A stretch of 31,260 bases of DNA from contig JBMNUM010000023.1 of NCBI GenBank assembly GCA_050946275.1, forward strand, positions 1 through 31,260, read 5' to 3'. This DNA is from JBMNUM01 sp050946275 (lineage in GTDB: Bacteria > Actinomycetota > Coriobacteriia > Coriobacteriales > CADBOM01). This document shows positions 31,134-31,260 of the stretch, in pieces. Numbering within the stretch: the stretch's first letter is position 1; every line of letters begins with the position of its first letter. The position numbers and the translations under genes are program-made. The notes beneath the pieces are model-generated. The model was not told where the DNA came from, searched no databases, and worked only from the letters and a program-made list of their open reading frames with translations.

Positions 31134-31260
31134 TGGCCCGCCCAGTAGGATTCCCGCCTGCTCCCTTCGGTCGCATGCTAGGACCCTCGCCTTCGGCTCG
31201 GGTATCGACAGTCCACCGGACTGTCGATCCTTCTCAGGTTCGAATCCTTGCGAGTTTAGG
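31134..31260. repeat. 127-bp structured direct repeat, copy 2 (cut by the window edge)
   Basis: It repeats copy 1 base for base and reaches the window end, so the full unit and further copies may continue outside. A 39-base spacer (31095-31133) separates the copies. An ATG at 31111 opens a frame of 50 codons to the edge, but without a ribosome site or protein-like composition I do not call a gene. Confidence 0.9.

Noticed and set aside
30968..31260. CRISPR array or ordinary tRNA genes in the right-end repeats
   Set aside because: The repeated unit is about 127 bp with only one 39-base spacer, unlike CRISPR; GGTTCGAATCC lacks matching acceptor and anticodon arms, so no tRNA can be folded.

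Overview
The window comes from a high-GC anaerobe, most likely an actinobacterium of the class Coriobacteriia (Eggerthella, Slackia, Collinsella and relatives). This rests on the gene set: maturation genes for [FeFe] hydrogenase, a type III glutamine synthetase, an orphan GlnR-like winged-helix regulator beside a type I glutamine synthetase homologue, a CIRCE heat-shock operator and actinobacterial-style codon use. The species cannot be fixed from the sequence alone.

Positions 1-2845 look like the end of an integrated mobile element. Four minus-strand genes form a control and replication module: two small excisionase-type helix-turn-helix proteins, a helix-turn-helix replication-initiator-like protein and a DnaC/IstB-type helicase loader. 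They are followed by about 550 bases without genes that carry repeated ATTCCCCC motifs. The element abuts the 3' end of an initiator tRNA-fMet gene (2846-2922, minus). Upstream of that tRNA, and apparently under the same strong promoter (3107-3135), lie two more copies of only its first 42 nucleotides.

Positions 3351-18982 hold chromosomal metabolism genes: acetate kinase, an EamA transporter, a CapA-type metallophosphatase, a PurF paralogue without its catalytic cysteine, an acetyltransferase, NudC, a DUF1846 protein, a glutathione peroxidase, a DUF2064 glycosyltransferase-like protein, a pyridoxal kinase, an Rrf2-azlC-azlD operon, and a hydrogenase maturation operon (TM1266-type regulator, hydE, hydG). 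The leader of that operon can form either a terminator or an antiterminator.

Positions 19160-26075 are a nitrogen and replication block. A tightly packed minus-strand operon (glnA-like, glnR-like, polA) diverges from glnN, the type III glutamine synthetase. Several glutamate-site residues are changed in the GlnA-like protein, so GlnN may be the main glutamine synthetase.

Positions 26169-31260 contain htpG behind a near-perfect CIRCE operator, an unusual fusion of a GNAT acetyltransferase to a class I/II aminotransferase, a two-repeat lipoprotein, and two identical copies of a 127-bp, hairpin-rich repeat that runs off the right edge. No integrase, transposase, CRISPR array or rRNA was found in the window.
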